Origin: Atopobium sp. UBA1382
GTDB taxonomy: Bacteria > Actinomycetota > Coriobacteriia > Coriobacteriales > Atopobiaceae
Assembly (NCBI GenBank): GCA_002305805.1
Contig: DBQY01000011.1
Location: 3,527-67,526, forward strand
Length of the DNA: 64,000 bases
Direction of reading: 5' to 3'
The translations under genes were made by a program, and so were the position numbers. Of the stretch, positions 52,013 through 59,990 are shown one piece after another; position 1 is the stretch's first letter; each line of letters begins with the position of its first letter. The notes beneath the pieces were generated by a model. It was not told the DNA's origin. It worked only from the letters and a program-made list of their open reading frames with translations, and did not search any database.

Positions 52013-53098
52013 ATGACGACTATTGTGAGCTTCATGCCGACCTACGCGGCGGTGCCCGTCTCCCTTCACCTCCTGAAGGCCGACGTCGAGGGCGCGGCAG
52101 AGAGGATCGCCGGCCTCGGGGGAGAGGTGGCGGTGCTCGTGCCGTCCTCGGAGCCCGAGCTCGCCGCGCGCCTGCGCGAGCTTCTCGGCGACGCCGCGCG
52201 CGTGGTCGAGGCCGACGCGTCCCTCGGCTTTGTCTACGCCAACGACACCGCGTGCGCCTGCGTGCTGGCAGGCGAGAAGCCTCTGCCCTCCGAGGTCACC
52301 GGCACCACCCCTGAGCTGCGCCTCGTTGCCGGCTCCGAGCTCCTCGGCGCCGAGGGTTCCCGCTGGACCTGGTTCGAGGGCGTGCAGGCCCCCGTCGAGC
52401 TCCCCGCGTCCACGACCGTGGGCGCGCTCGTCGCGGCCTCCGGCGTGAGCGACGCCAAGGCGGTCTACGTGGGCTATCCCACCGGCGCGTTCTTCTCGGC
52501 CTCGAACGCCGACGCCGCCGTCGAGCTCGGCAGCGACTACGTGCGCGTGTACGGCCAGGAGTCGTGCATGGCGAGCGCGCTCGACCAGGTGTGCCAGCTC
52601 TACCGGCACGAGACCTGCGGCCGGTGCGTCTTCGGCCACGAGGGCGGGCACCAGATCGCGCAGATCGTGAGCGACATCTGCCGCAAGAAGGGCAAGGCCT
52701 CCGACGTGGCGCTGCTGCGCGACCTCTGCCCCGTCATGGAGACGCAGAGCCTCTGCGAGATGGGCCGCGTGATGGCGCGCACCGTGCTCTCCGCGCTCGA
52801 CGCCTTTGGCGACGAGATCGAGCAGCACTTCACCAAGAAGGTCTGCCCGGCGGGGGAGTGCAAGGCGTACATGACCTACCACATCCTGCCCACCAAGTGC
52901 GTGGGCTGCGGCGAGTGCGTCGACGCCTGCGAGGACGAGGCCATCCTCGGCAAGCCGCGCTTCATCCACGTTATCGACCAGAAGGCGTGCACGCAGTGCG
53001 GCAAGTGCGTGAGCGTCTGCGACGAGGAGGCCATCATCATGGCCGGCGCCGACAAGCCGCGCACCCCGCCGCGCCCGATCCCCATCCGCAAGCGCTAG
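52013..53098 (+). CDS. NuoF-like iron-sulfur protein lacking the FMN domain
   Basis: A 361-residue protein whose C-terminal 230 residues match NuoF after its FMN domain: an SLBB-like segment (VGALVAASGV, YVGYPTGAFFSA), the NuoF 4Fe-4S Cys set (TCGRCVFGHEGG, SLCEMGRV) and a 2x4Fe-4S ferredoxin tail (CVGCGECVDACEDEAI, CTQCGKCVSVC). The N-terminal part is about 130 residues of unrecognised sequence and lacks the Gly-rich FMN/NADH site. So it cannot oxidise NADH as NuoF does. It starts 14 bases after the NuoG/GltD-like gene and is probably its electron-wire subunit. The ATG follows GAAGGGAG. Confidence 0.85.
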   Translation: MTTIVSFMPTYAAVPVSLHLLKADVEGAAERIAGLGGEVAVLVPSSEPELAARLRELLGDAARVVEADASLGFVYANDTACACVLAGEKPLPSEVTGTTPELRLVAGSELLGAEGSRWTWFEGVQAPVELPASTTVGALVAASGVSDAKAVYVGYPTGAFFSASNADAAVELGSDYVRVYGQESCMASALDQVCQLYRHETCGRCVFGHEGGHQIAQIVSDICRKKGKASDVALLRDLCPVMETQSLCEMGRVMARTVLSALDAFGDEIEQHFTKKVCPAGECKAYMTYHILPTKCVGCGECVDACEDEAILGKPRFIHVIDQKACTQCGKCVSVCDEEAIIMAGADKPRTPPRPIPIRKR

Positions 53099-53100
53099 CA

Positions 53101-53127
53101 GCACGTTGGGGACTGTCCCCAACGTGC
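53101..53127. repeat. 12-bp perfect hairpin with GGGGA-CTG-TCCCC core
   Basis: GCACGTTGGGGA and TCCCCAACGTGC pair around CTG, two bases after the NuoF-like stop codon. Shares the core with the hairpin at 299-329. Confidence 0.75.
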
Positions 53128-53140
53128 AGGTGACGTCCCT

Positions 53141-53168
53141 GGGCCGCCTCCCCCGAGGCGGCCCTTTT
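53141..53168 (+). terminator. terminator of the NuoG/NuoF-like operon
   Basis: GGGCCGCCTC pairs with GAGGCGGCCC (53155-53164), followed by TTTT. The rest of the gap to 53489 holds no gene; a GGCCGAGAAGGGCG motif is at 53173. Confidence 0.8.
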
Positions 53169-53489
53169 CGTCGGCCGAGAAGGGCGCGCCGCCGCGGATT
53201 TGTCCCGTGCGCACAAAGGCGGCCCCTCCCGCCCGCCAGGCTCTGGTCCCGCGAACATGCCGCCGCGTCGGGCGCCGTGCGATACTACTCGCAACATGAC
53301 CCTCTCGCGCTCTGTTTGCCATGCCGGAGCCCGAGGGGGTCACGCCTTTGTCCGCGCGCACGAAGCCGCGCCCGCCACGACCAAAAGCGTCGTTCGCCCA
53401 GACGGTGAACGCCCGCGCGCGCCGCCGTAGCATTCCCTCAGAATGCGCGGACGGGGGTCCGCGCCCGACGCTCGAGGAGAGGAGCGGAC

Positions 53490-54479
53490 ATGTCTTTCAA
53501 GGTCATGGCAATCTGCGCCGGCAGGCACGGAGGCAACGGCGAGGCGCTCGCCAAGGAGGCGCTCTGCGCGGTCCAGGAGGCCGGCGGCGAGGTCGAGCTG
53601 ATCAACCTCTTTGACTACAACATCTTGCCGTGCACCGGCTGCGAGGGCTGCACGATGCAGATGGGCAAGGTCGGCGCGGGCCTCCAGAAGGAGTATCACG
53701 GCTGCGTCCTCAAGAACAAGGACGACGTCGACGCCATCGTGAGCGAGCTGCGCACCTGCCACGGCGTGATCTTCGCCGTCCCGACCTACGACCTCACCCC
53801 GAGCTCGGTCTACACGCGCTTCGCGCAGCGCTTCCTTGCCTACGAGCTGTCGTTCCTTCTCGCCATCGGCGCGGTGAAGGAGAACCCGCACACCGTGGCC
53901 GGCCTGATCGCGGTGGGCGGCTCCATGCACGACTGGCAGAGCCTCGCCCTCGAGAGCCTGCAGGCCACCATGTTCACGATGTCGCTGCAGGTCGTCGACC
54001 GCTACATGGCGCAGCGCGACGGCCGCCCGGGCAATGCCTTCGTCTGGGGCGACGACGTCGAGTGGGGCGGCCAGCTCGCCCGCGCCCGCAAGATGGGCGA
54101 GAACATCGTCAAGGCCATCCAGACGCCGGTCGAGGAGCGCACCTGGCTCGGCGACCCCGATGACGGCGTGTGCCCCAACTGCCACAGCTCGCTCGTCTAC
54201 CCCGGCGACAAGCACTGGGACGGCATCGAGTTCCCGTGGGAGTGCGCGGTGTGCGGCGCCGGCGGCGACCTCGCCGTCAACGAGGAGACCGGTCGTCCCT
54301 ACCTCAAGATCGCCGAGAACGGCCTCATCCGCGACCGCAACGACGACAAGGCACGCGCCGAGCACCTCAACGAGATCAACAAGACGCGCGACGAGTTCTT
54401 CGCGCACCTCGACGAGGTCAAGCCGCTGATGGAGAAGTACGCCAAGATGGAGTTCCCGACGCTCAAGATCGAGCGCTAG
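53490..54479 (+). CDS. second iron-sulfur-flavoprotein-like reductase with zinc ribbon
   Basis: A 329-residue paralogue of the protein at 47019. The flavodoxin-like fold starts KVMAICAGRHGGNGEALAKE, carries PCTGCEGC at about 47-54, and has an extra region. A zinc-ribbon-like site lies near 230-255 (CPNCHSS...CAVCGAGG), and the C-terminal tail is charged and helical. The ATG follows GAGGAGAGGAG. It is last in the redox cluster with its own spacer. It probably supplies or accepts electrons for the FAD enzyme. Confidence 0.88.
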   Translation: MSFKVMAICAGRHGGNGEALAKEALCAVQEAGGEVELINLFDYNILPCTGCEGCTMQMGKVGAGLQKEYHGCVLKNKDDVDAIVSELRTCHGVIFAVPTYDLTPSSVYTRFAQRFLAYELSFLLAIGAVKENPHTVAGLIAVGGSMHDWQSLALESLQATMFTMSLQVVDRYMAQRDGRPGNAFVWGDDVEWGGQLARARKMGENIVKAIQTPVEERTWLGDPDDGVCPNCHSSLVYPGDKHWDGIEFPWECAVCGAGGDLAVNEETGRPYLKIAENGLIRDRNDDKARAEHLNEINKTRDEFFAHLDEVKPLMEKYAKMEFPTLKIER

Positions 54480-54484
54480 TCAGA

Positions 54485-54517
54485 CGGGCCAGAGGGGGAG
54501 TCGTCCCCTCTGGCCCG
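54485..54517. terminator. 13-bp hairpin after the reductase gene
   Basis: CGGGCCAGAGGGG pairs with CCCCTCTGGCCCG. It has no T-run, so termination is uncertain; the GGGG...CCCC centre recalls other hairpins in the window. Confidence 0.5.
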
Positions 54518-54518
54518 C

Positions 54519-54656
54519 GTGCGGATTCCGGACGGTTTGGACCGCGAAAGCGTCCGGAGTCCGCACGTCTCCGGAAGAGGTGCGAGTTCCGGTCGTTCTT
54601 CTCGACAAAAGCGTCCGGAATCCGCGCGCTTCCTCGAAACGTGCGGGTTCCGGACG
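54519..54656. repeat. five alternating copies of GTGCGGATTCCGGACG
   Basis: Copies at 54519-54534 (+), 54551-54566 (-), 54580-54595 (+), 54612-54627 (-) and 54641-54656 (+), with one to three mismatches each. Alternate orientation makes successive hairpins; spacing is about 30 bases. It lies between two convergent genes. Confidence 0.75.
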
Positions 54657-54688
54657 ATCCGGCCGAGAAGGGCGACCTCCTCGCGCCC

Positions 54689-56005
54689 TCACTTGTGGTG
54701 CGCGCGGAGGTCGTCGCTCGTGCGCGGCTTGGTGCGCGTCTCGAGCAGGCCCAGGTAGATCAGGGCGCGGATGGAGAGGTGGAACAAGAACAGGTCCTCG
54801 CCGGACGTGAGGTCGTTCTCGCAGATCTCCTTAATGCGGCCCAGGCGGTAGAGCAGCGTGTTCTTGTGCAGGCACAGCAGAAGCGCGGTGCGCGCGGTGC
54901 TGCAGCCGTTTTGCATGTAGGCGTAAAGCGTCTCCACCAGCTCGCTGCCGTGGCGCTGGTCGTGGTCGTAGAGCGCCCAGATCGAGGGATGGACGTAGTT
55001 GAACAGGTTCACCCGGTCGTTGGCTAAGTCGAGCAGCTCCATGTAGGTGTAGTCGCAGTAGTTGTAGACGTGGGTGTCGTCGAGCACCTTGGTGTAGGAG
55101 GAGCCAAAGTGGATCGCGGAGCGCGCCTGGGCGAGGTGACGGCGCACGTCGCAGATGTCGTCGAAGGCGTTGCTCACGCCCACGAGCACATCGTTGTCCT
55201 TGGCGACGCGCGCGAGCAGGCGCCGGTCGTAGGCGGAGAGCATCGGCCCCTCCGCACGGCTCGCCACGATCACGAGGTCGCCGCCGTAGGAGGTCGTGAG
55301 GCTCTTGACCAGCATCGGCTGGAGCTGACCGCGCAGGCTCTCCTCGTCCCGAGCGCCGAGGGCGCCGCCGGACGCGTCGCGGACCACCACGACGAAGAGC
55401 GTGGGCAGCGGCTCGAGGCCCAGAAGCGCCAGGCGGCGCGCGGTGGCCTGGGGCGTGGGCTGCTCGTCCTCGAGCAGGCGGCGCAGGAAGTAGGACTCCA
55501 TCTGGGCGCTGCCCACGGTGAAGACCTCCCCCTTCTGCAGCTCCTGCCCGACGACGTTGCACAAAAGCGAGAAGTCCTCGACGTCACCCTCGGCGAAGGG
55601 CCTCTCGTGGGCCATCATCATGACGCGCGCCAGGCAGATGCCGTGCACCATGACGTTTTGCGTCATCGTGGTGAGGGCGAGGTTGGCGTTGTCGCGCACC
55701 ACGGGCCCGCAGGCGCGGGCGAGCCGCTCGTTGATGCCGTCGTCCTCGATGAAGGCCACGCCGTCCTCGAGGATGTCGCCGAAGGCCATCTCCTCGCGCA
55801 TCACGCGCGCGTAGGCGGAGTCGTCATCGGCCGCCGGGGACACGCCGCCGCTCGCGACGTAGTGGTAGCTCGGGTCCACGACCACGATGGGGTTGCCGAG
55901 GGCGTCGGCCGCCTCGTCGACGAGGTGACTGATGCCCCGGTCGGAGAGGAGCGCCGCGAGGATGCGGTCTCTTCTCGCCTGCGTGGAAGGGTCGCCCTGC
56001 TCCAT
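54689..56005 (-). CDS. CdaR/PucR-type transcriptional regulator
   Basis: A 438-residue regulator with a GAF-like N-terminal half, a CdaR GGDEF-like middle part and the C-terminal helix-turn-helix CSTARTALLLCLHKNTLLYR near 372-391. No signal peptide. It is divergent from the TetR gene; the ATG follows GAAAGGAG. It may control the redox cluster or the thiolase cluster. It is a paralogue in design of the regulator at 45203. Confidence 0.88.
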   Translation of the reverse strand: MEQGDPSTQARRDRILAALLSDRGISHLVDEAADALGNPIVVVDPSYHYVASGGVSPAADDDSAYARVMREEMAFGDILEDGVAFIEDDGINERLARACGPVVRDNANLALTTMTQNVMVHGICLARVMMMAHERPFAEGDVEDFSLLCNVVGQELQKGEVFTVGSAQMESYFLRRLLEDEQPTPQATARRLALLGLEPLPTLFVVVVRDASGGALGARDEESLRGQLQPMLVKSLTTSYGGDLVIVASRAEGPMLSAYDRRLLARVAKDNDVLVGVSNAFDDICDVRRHLAQARSAIHFGSSYTKVLDDTHVYNYCDYTYMELLDLANDRVNLFNYVHPSIWALYDHDQRHGSELVETLYAYMQNGCSTARTALLLCLHKNTLLYRLGRIKEICENDLTSGEDLFLFHLSIRALIYLGLLETRTKPRTSDDLRAHHK

Positions 56006-56081
56006 TCACGGCTCCTTTCGGCGGTGCGCTGCTGACGGATTTCTGCGACACATGATAATGGAAATGAAAGGGAGGGCGACC

Positions 56082-56768
56082 ATGACGGTCTGGGGAGGCA
56101 GCGACAGGATGGACCCCGTCGACGCGCGCATCGAGGACGCGGTCTTTACGCTCATGGAGACGACCGACATCCCCGACATCCGCGTGTCGGACGTCGTGCG
56201 CCTCGCCGGCATCTCCCGCTCGACCTTCTACCGGCGCTTTGGCTCGGTCGACGACGTGGTCAAGGCCTTCGAGACCGACGTGCTGGCCAACATGCACTCC
56301 ATCAACAGCTACGCCCTCAAGGCCCGCTTCGGCCAGTCCGAGCTCGACCCCACGCCCACGATGATCCGGCGCATGGAGGTCCTCGCTGAGCGGCGCGACA
56401 AGATCGTGGCGCTCAACGGCCCGCACGGCGACCCGCAGTTCGTGCACAAGGCCACGATCCTCATGCACGACCACTTCCGCGAGCGCCTCTCCGACGTGGA
56501 GGGCTCCGACACCTACCGCGATTTCTACCTCGCCTTCGTTCTCGCCGGCCACCACAACGTGATCCAGTACTGGCTCGAGGAGCGCCCGGAGGTCTCCCCG
56601 GAGGTCGTCGCCGGCGTGCTCAACCGCCTCTTCTACGCGCCGTTTTTCCTCGACGAGACCAACGCGCGTCACGTGCCCGCGTCGCCGTTCCGCGGAAGGG
56701 GCGCGCGGGGCGAGAAGGACGGGCGGGACGTGCGGGACGAGAAGGGCGAGCGGCGCCGCCAGCGGTAG
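56082..56768 (+). CDS. TetR family transcriptional regulator
   Basis: A 228-residue repressor-type protein. The helix-turn-helix reads VVRLAGISRSTFYRRFGSVDD near 38-58, with a helical ligand domain behind. The C-terminal tail is basic (EKDGRDVRDEKGERRRQR). The ATG at 56082 follows AAAGGGAGGG. It lies 191 bases before the thiolase gene and is the best candidate regulator of that operon; an acyl thioester could be its ligand, which is common in TetR proteins beside fatty-acid genes. Confidence 0.9.
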   Translation: MTVWGGSDRMDPVDARIEDAVFTLMETTDIPDIRVSDVVRLAGISRSTFYRRFGSVDDVVKAFETDVLANMHSINSYALKARFGQSELDPTPTMIRRMEVLAERRDKIVALNGPHGDPQFVHKATILMHDHFRERLSDVEGSDTYRDFYLAFVLAGHHNVIQYWLEERPEVSPEVVAGVLNRLFYAPFFLDETNARHVPASPFRGRGARGEKDGRDVRDEKGERRRQR

Positions 56769-56959
56769 GTTCCGACCGCCGAGCGGCAGACCCGCTCCCT
56801 CTCGAACAATACCTTTCACCAGCGAAAAGAAACACCGTACGCAAAGTTGTCCCACAGGGCGGAACGCCCTGAGCCCAGAGGTTCTTCTCGGCATTTGGCA
56901 TGCGGCATAGCATGCGAGACATGGAAGGTACGCAATGCTTCGGAAAAGGATGTGATGCT

Positions 56960-58246
56960 ATGGTCAAGCTTGGCAGGAACATGCGCAGCGTCTCGATCGT
57001 GGGCGTGGGCTGCACCCCGTTCAAGGACTTCGAGGACCACCCCGAGACCCAGGGGATCGGCGAGGGCGAGGCGTTTGGCTACGCCGCGCTCGAGGCGATC
57101 GCCGACGCGGGCCTCGAGCCGCGCGACGTCGACTTCTTCTATCACGGCGCCGCCAACCCCTATCTGATCAACGACTGCATCACCCCCAACATGCAGGTGG
57201 CCGACTGGTTTGGCATGCGCTCCAAGGGCTCGGTGCACCACTCCGAGGCCTGCTGCACCGGCTACGTGGCGCTCGAGCAGGCCGTGATGGCCGTCGCCTC
57301 CGGAACCTACGACGTGGTGCTCTCCGGCGCGGTGGACCTCGCCTCGACGCTGCCCGTCGAGCACATGCCCTCCCACGTGCGCCAGGACTTCCCGCTCGAG
57401 GTCATGATCCCCTCGCTCGACAAGATCTACGACCGCGCTTACGGCCGTCCGCTCGACGGCGCCTTCGGCGTCTCCTTCGACAACTGGATCAACGAGTACT
57501 CGATGATCTACGACCTCGACGCCGACAAGATCGACGACGCGCTCAACGGCCTCACCAAGAGCCTGCGCCGTGGCGCGGTGGCCAACCCGCTGGCCTACTA
57601 CGAGACCACCGTCGAACAGGACGCCGCCGAGATGGGCTTCGAGACGGCCGACGAGTACCTCAAGAGCATGTACAACCCCAAGGTCACCCAGTACCTGCGC
57701 GTGACCGGCTTCGAGAAGAAGTGCGACGGCGCCGCCGCCATCGTAGTCATGCCCACGGAGAAGGCCAAGGCCATGGGCGTGCCGCACGCCCCGATCGAGG
57801 TCCTGGGCACCGGGGCGGCCGCCGTGGAGGCGGGCCTCGTGCACAACGAGCACTGGGCGACCGAGATCGCGGCCAAGCAGGTCTACGAGCTCACCGGCGT
57901 CTCTCCGGACGAGGTCGACCTGTTCATGTGCAACGACTTCTTCCTCGCGTCCGAGATCTGCTCCGCCGAGGAGTGCGGCTACATCCCGCGCGGAGAGGCC
58001 TGGAAGTACGCCATCGAGGGACGCACCGCCTTTGACGGCGACAAGCCCATCAACCCGCACGGAGGCCGCTGCAACTTCGGCCACGCGCACGGCGCCTCCG
58101 GCATCGCCGACATCTACGAGGCCGTCAAGCAGATGCGCGGCGAGGCCGGCGCGACGCAGATGGCCAAGGTGCCCCGCACCACGTTCCTGCGCGGCTTCGG
58201 CGGCTCCCAGAACGTCCGCTGCCAGATTCTGCGCACCGTCGAGTAG
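56960..58246 (+). CDS. thiolase family protein (SCP2/acyltransferase type)
   Basis: A 428-residue thiolase-fold enzyme for carbon-carbon bond making or breaking through an acyl-cysteine. The nucleophile is in EACCTGYVALEQA near 98, and the His in NFGHAHGASG near 375. The usual second active Cys (CxG near the end) is not seen; the end reads FLRGFGGSQNVR, as in SCP2-type and PhlC-like acyltransferases that need a DUF35 partner. ATG 56960 follows AAAAGGA; an earlier in-frame ATG at 56900 is less likely. It leads the DUF35-ACP-Pta-kinase operon. Confidence 0.88.
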   Translation: MVKLGRNMRSVSIVGVGCTPFKDFEDHPETQGIGEGEAFGYAALEAIADAGLEPRDVDFFYHGAANPYLINDCITPNMQVADWFGMRSKGSVHHSEACCTGYVALEQAVMAVASGTYDVVLSGAVDLASTLPVEHMPSHVRQDFPLEVMIPSLDKIYDRAYGRPLDGAFGVSFDNWINEYSMIYDLDADKIDDALNGLTKSLRRGAVANPLAYYETTVEQDAAEMGFETADEYLKSMYNPKVTQYLRVTGFEKKCDGAAAIVVMPTEKAKAMGVPHAPIEVLGTGAAAVEAGLVHNEHWATEIAAKQVYELTGVSPDEVDLFMCNDFFLASEICSAEECGYIPRGEAWKYAIEGRTAFDGDKPINPHGGRCNFGHAHGASGIADIYEAVKQMRGEAGATQMAKVPRTTFLRGFGGSQNVRCQILRTVE

Positions 58247-58277
58247 AAGAGCCGAGAGGACAAAGGAGGCATACCCC

Positions 58278-58697
58278 ATGCAGCTTGATCAGATGGAGCC
58301 CGTCGTCAAGAAGTTCTACCAGGGCCTCGAGGAGGGCAAGCTCTACGGCCGTCGCTGCCTCGAGTGCGGCGCGATCGAGTTCCCGCCCCACCTGGCCTGC
58401 AACGCCTGCGGCTATCACGCGACCGAGTGGTGCGAGGTCTCCGGCCACGGCCGCCTCATCGACTTCACGCTTCCCGGGTCGCAAAACGACAAGCCCTACC
58501 TGCGCGAGGTCGGCAAGTACGCCTACGGCGCCGTCGAGCTCGACGAGGGCCCGGCCTACACCTACGTGATCTTCGGCATCACCAAGAAGAAGGCCGCCGA
58601 CATCCGCGCCCGCCTCATCGCCGGCGAGAAGGTCGGCGTCCACCCCAAGATCATCGACCGCCCCGGTTACAAGGAGCTCTGCTTCGAGCTCGACTAA
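58278..58697 (+). CDS. zinc-ribbon OB-fold protein (DUF35) partner of thiolase
   Basis: A 139-residue protein with a rubredoxin-like zinc ribbon (RCLECGAIEFPPHLACNACG near 26-45) followed by an OB-fold. DUF35 proteins bind the CoA-type arm and couple thiolases to partner enzymes in archaeal mevalonate synthesis and in PhlACB. The ATG follows CAAAGGAGG, 31 bases after the thiolase stop. Expected to form a complex with it. Confidence 0.92.
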   Translation: MQLDQMEPVVKKFYQGLEEGKLYGRRCLECGAIEFPPHLACNACGYHATEWCEVSGHGRLIDFTLPGSQNDKPYLREVGKYAYGAVELDEGPAYTYVIFGITKKKAADIRARLIAGEKVGVHPKIIDRPGYKELCFELD

Positions 58698-58705
58698 CGA
58701 CGAAA

Positions 58706-58715
58706 GGGACCGTCC
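58706..58715 (+). other. small GGGACCGTCCC-type stem before acp copy 2
   Basis: GGGAC/GTCCC-like stem in the leader between the DUF35 and ACP genes. A similar sequence precedes the other ACP gene (43097). Possibly a translation-control or processing element. Confidence 0.3.
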
Positions 58716-58747
58716 CCTCTCATCACCACCGACAGAAAGGAAACATC

Positions 58748-58981
58748 ATGAGCCAGGAAGTCCTCGAGCAGGTCTGCGAGTTCGCCAAGTCCGCCTACAA
58801 GTACGACGGCGAGGTCACCGCCGAGACCACCTTCGCCGAGCTCGGCAAGGGCTCGATGAAGATGATTGCTCTCACCTCCATGATCGAGAACGAGCTCGAC
58901 GCCGAGGTGCCCATCCGCGAGGTCATGACCATGAAGACCATCGGCGAGCTCGTGGAGCGCGTCGAGGAAGAGATGGAGTAA
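58748..58981 (+). CDS. acyl carrier protein (copy 2), dedicated
   Basis: A 77-residue acidic protein of the ACP fold. The serine region reads TFAELGKGSMKMIALTSMIE, with GSM where a fatty-acid ACP has DSL. The helix-four end (MKTIGELVERVEEEME) is family-like. The ATG follows GAAAGGAAA. It lies between the DUF35 gene and the Pta gene, four bases from the latter. Proposed carrier of the acyl group made by the thiolase. Confidence 0.85.
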   Translation: MSQEVLEQVCEFAKSAYKYDGEVTAETTFAELGKGSMKMIALTSMIENELDAEVPIREVMTMKTIGELVERVEEEME

Positions 58982-58984
58982 GCC

Positions 58985-59989
58985 GTGGGCCTGATGGAGA
59001 CCCTGCGCGAGCGCGCCGCCGCGCGCCCGATGCGCGTCGCCTTCCCCGAGGGCGACAACGACACCATGATGCGCGCCGTGGCCGAGCTCACCGAGGCCGG
59101 CCTCGCCAAGTGCGTGCTCGTGGGCGACGGCGCCGAGCTCGCGCGCCTCGCCGAGGAGCGCGGCGTCAGCCTCGACGGCGTCGAGGTCGTCGACGTCACC
59201 GACGAGGCGGGCAACGCCGCCTGCGCCGAGCGCTATCTCGCGTGCCCCGACTGCAAGTACAAGGCCAAGGGCGTCGCGCGCCGCATGACGCGCCCGCTGG
59301 AGCGCGCCCTGATCATGCAGGTGCTCGGCGACGTTGACGTCATGTTCGCCGGCATCGCGAGCGCCACGGGCGACATCATCCTCGCCGCCCAGACCATCGT
59401 GGGCCTGGCCGACGGCGTGGACACGATTAGCTCCTGCGGCATCACCGACGTGCCGGGCTGGGACGGCGGCGAGGGCGGTCTCATCGGCTTCGGCGACTCG
59501 GCCGTGTGCGTGAACCCCACGCCCGAGGAGCTCGCCTCGATCGCCATCGCCTCGAGCGAGACCGTGGCGGCGCTGACCGGCTGGGACGTGCGCTGCGCGC
59601 TGCTCAGCCACTCCACGGACGGCTCGATGGACAACGAGCTCGTGGACAAGGTGCGCGCGGCGCGCGACATCGCCAACGAGCGTCGCCCCGACCTCAAGAT
59701 CGACGGCGAGTTCCAGTTCGACGCCGCGATCAACCCCAAGGTGGCCGCCAAGAAGGTGGCCCGCGAATCCGAGGTCGCCGGCCGCGCCAACCTGCTCATC
59801 TGGCCCGACATCGACGTCGGCAACATCGGCGTAAAGATCATCCAAAACCTCACCGGCGCCGACGCCTACGGCCCGATGCTGCAGGGCTTCAAGAAGATCG
59901 TGTGCGACTGCAGCCGCTCCGCCCCCGTCTCCGAGATCGTGGGCAACGTCGTGATGAGCTGCGTGCGCGCCCAGGCGCTGGAGGGCTAG
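58985..59989 (+). CDS. phosphate acyltransferase, Pta/Ptb family (copy 2)
   Basis: A 334-residue phosphotransacylase. RPMRVAFPEGDNDTMMRAV starts the family domain; LAAQTIVGLADG near 134 and CALLSHSTDGS near 203 match copy 1 at 41761 closely in layout. GTG 58985 and ATG 58994 are both possible. Its start is four bases after the ACP stop and its stop is one base before the kinase start, so the ACP, Pta and kinase are tightly coupled. Confidence 0.9.
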   Translation: MGLMETLRERAAARPMRVAFPEGDNDTMMRAVAELTEAGLAKCVLVGDGAELARLAEERGVSLDGVEVVDVTDEAGNAACAERYLACPDCKYKAKGVARRMTRPLERALIMQVLGDVDVMFAGIASATGDIILAAQTIVGLADGVDTISSCGITDVPGWDGGEGGLIGFGDSAVCVNPTPEELASIAIASSETVAALTGWDVRCALLSHSTDGSMDNELVDKVRAARDIANERRPDLKIDGEFQFDAAINPKVAAKKVARESEVAGRANLLIWPDIDVGNIGVKIIQNLTGADAYGPMLQGFKKIVCDCSRSAPVSEIVGNVVMSCVRAQALEG

Positions 59990-59990
59990 C

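Noticed and set aside
52013..53098. Complex I (NADH dehydrogenase) operon
   Set aside because: Only NuoG- and NuoF-like parts are present; no membrane subunits (NuoH/L/M/N) and no FMN domain were found, so a proton-pumping complex is unsupported.
54519..54656. CRISPR array
   Set aside because: Repeats alternate in orientation, are 16 bases, and spacers are only about 14-17 bases. No cas genes are nearby.
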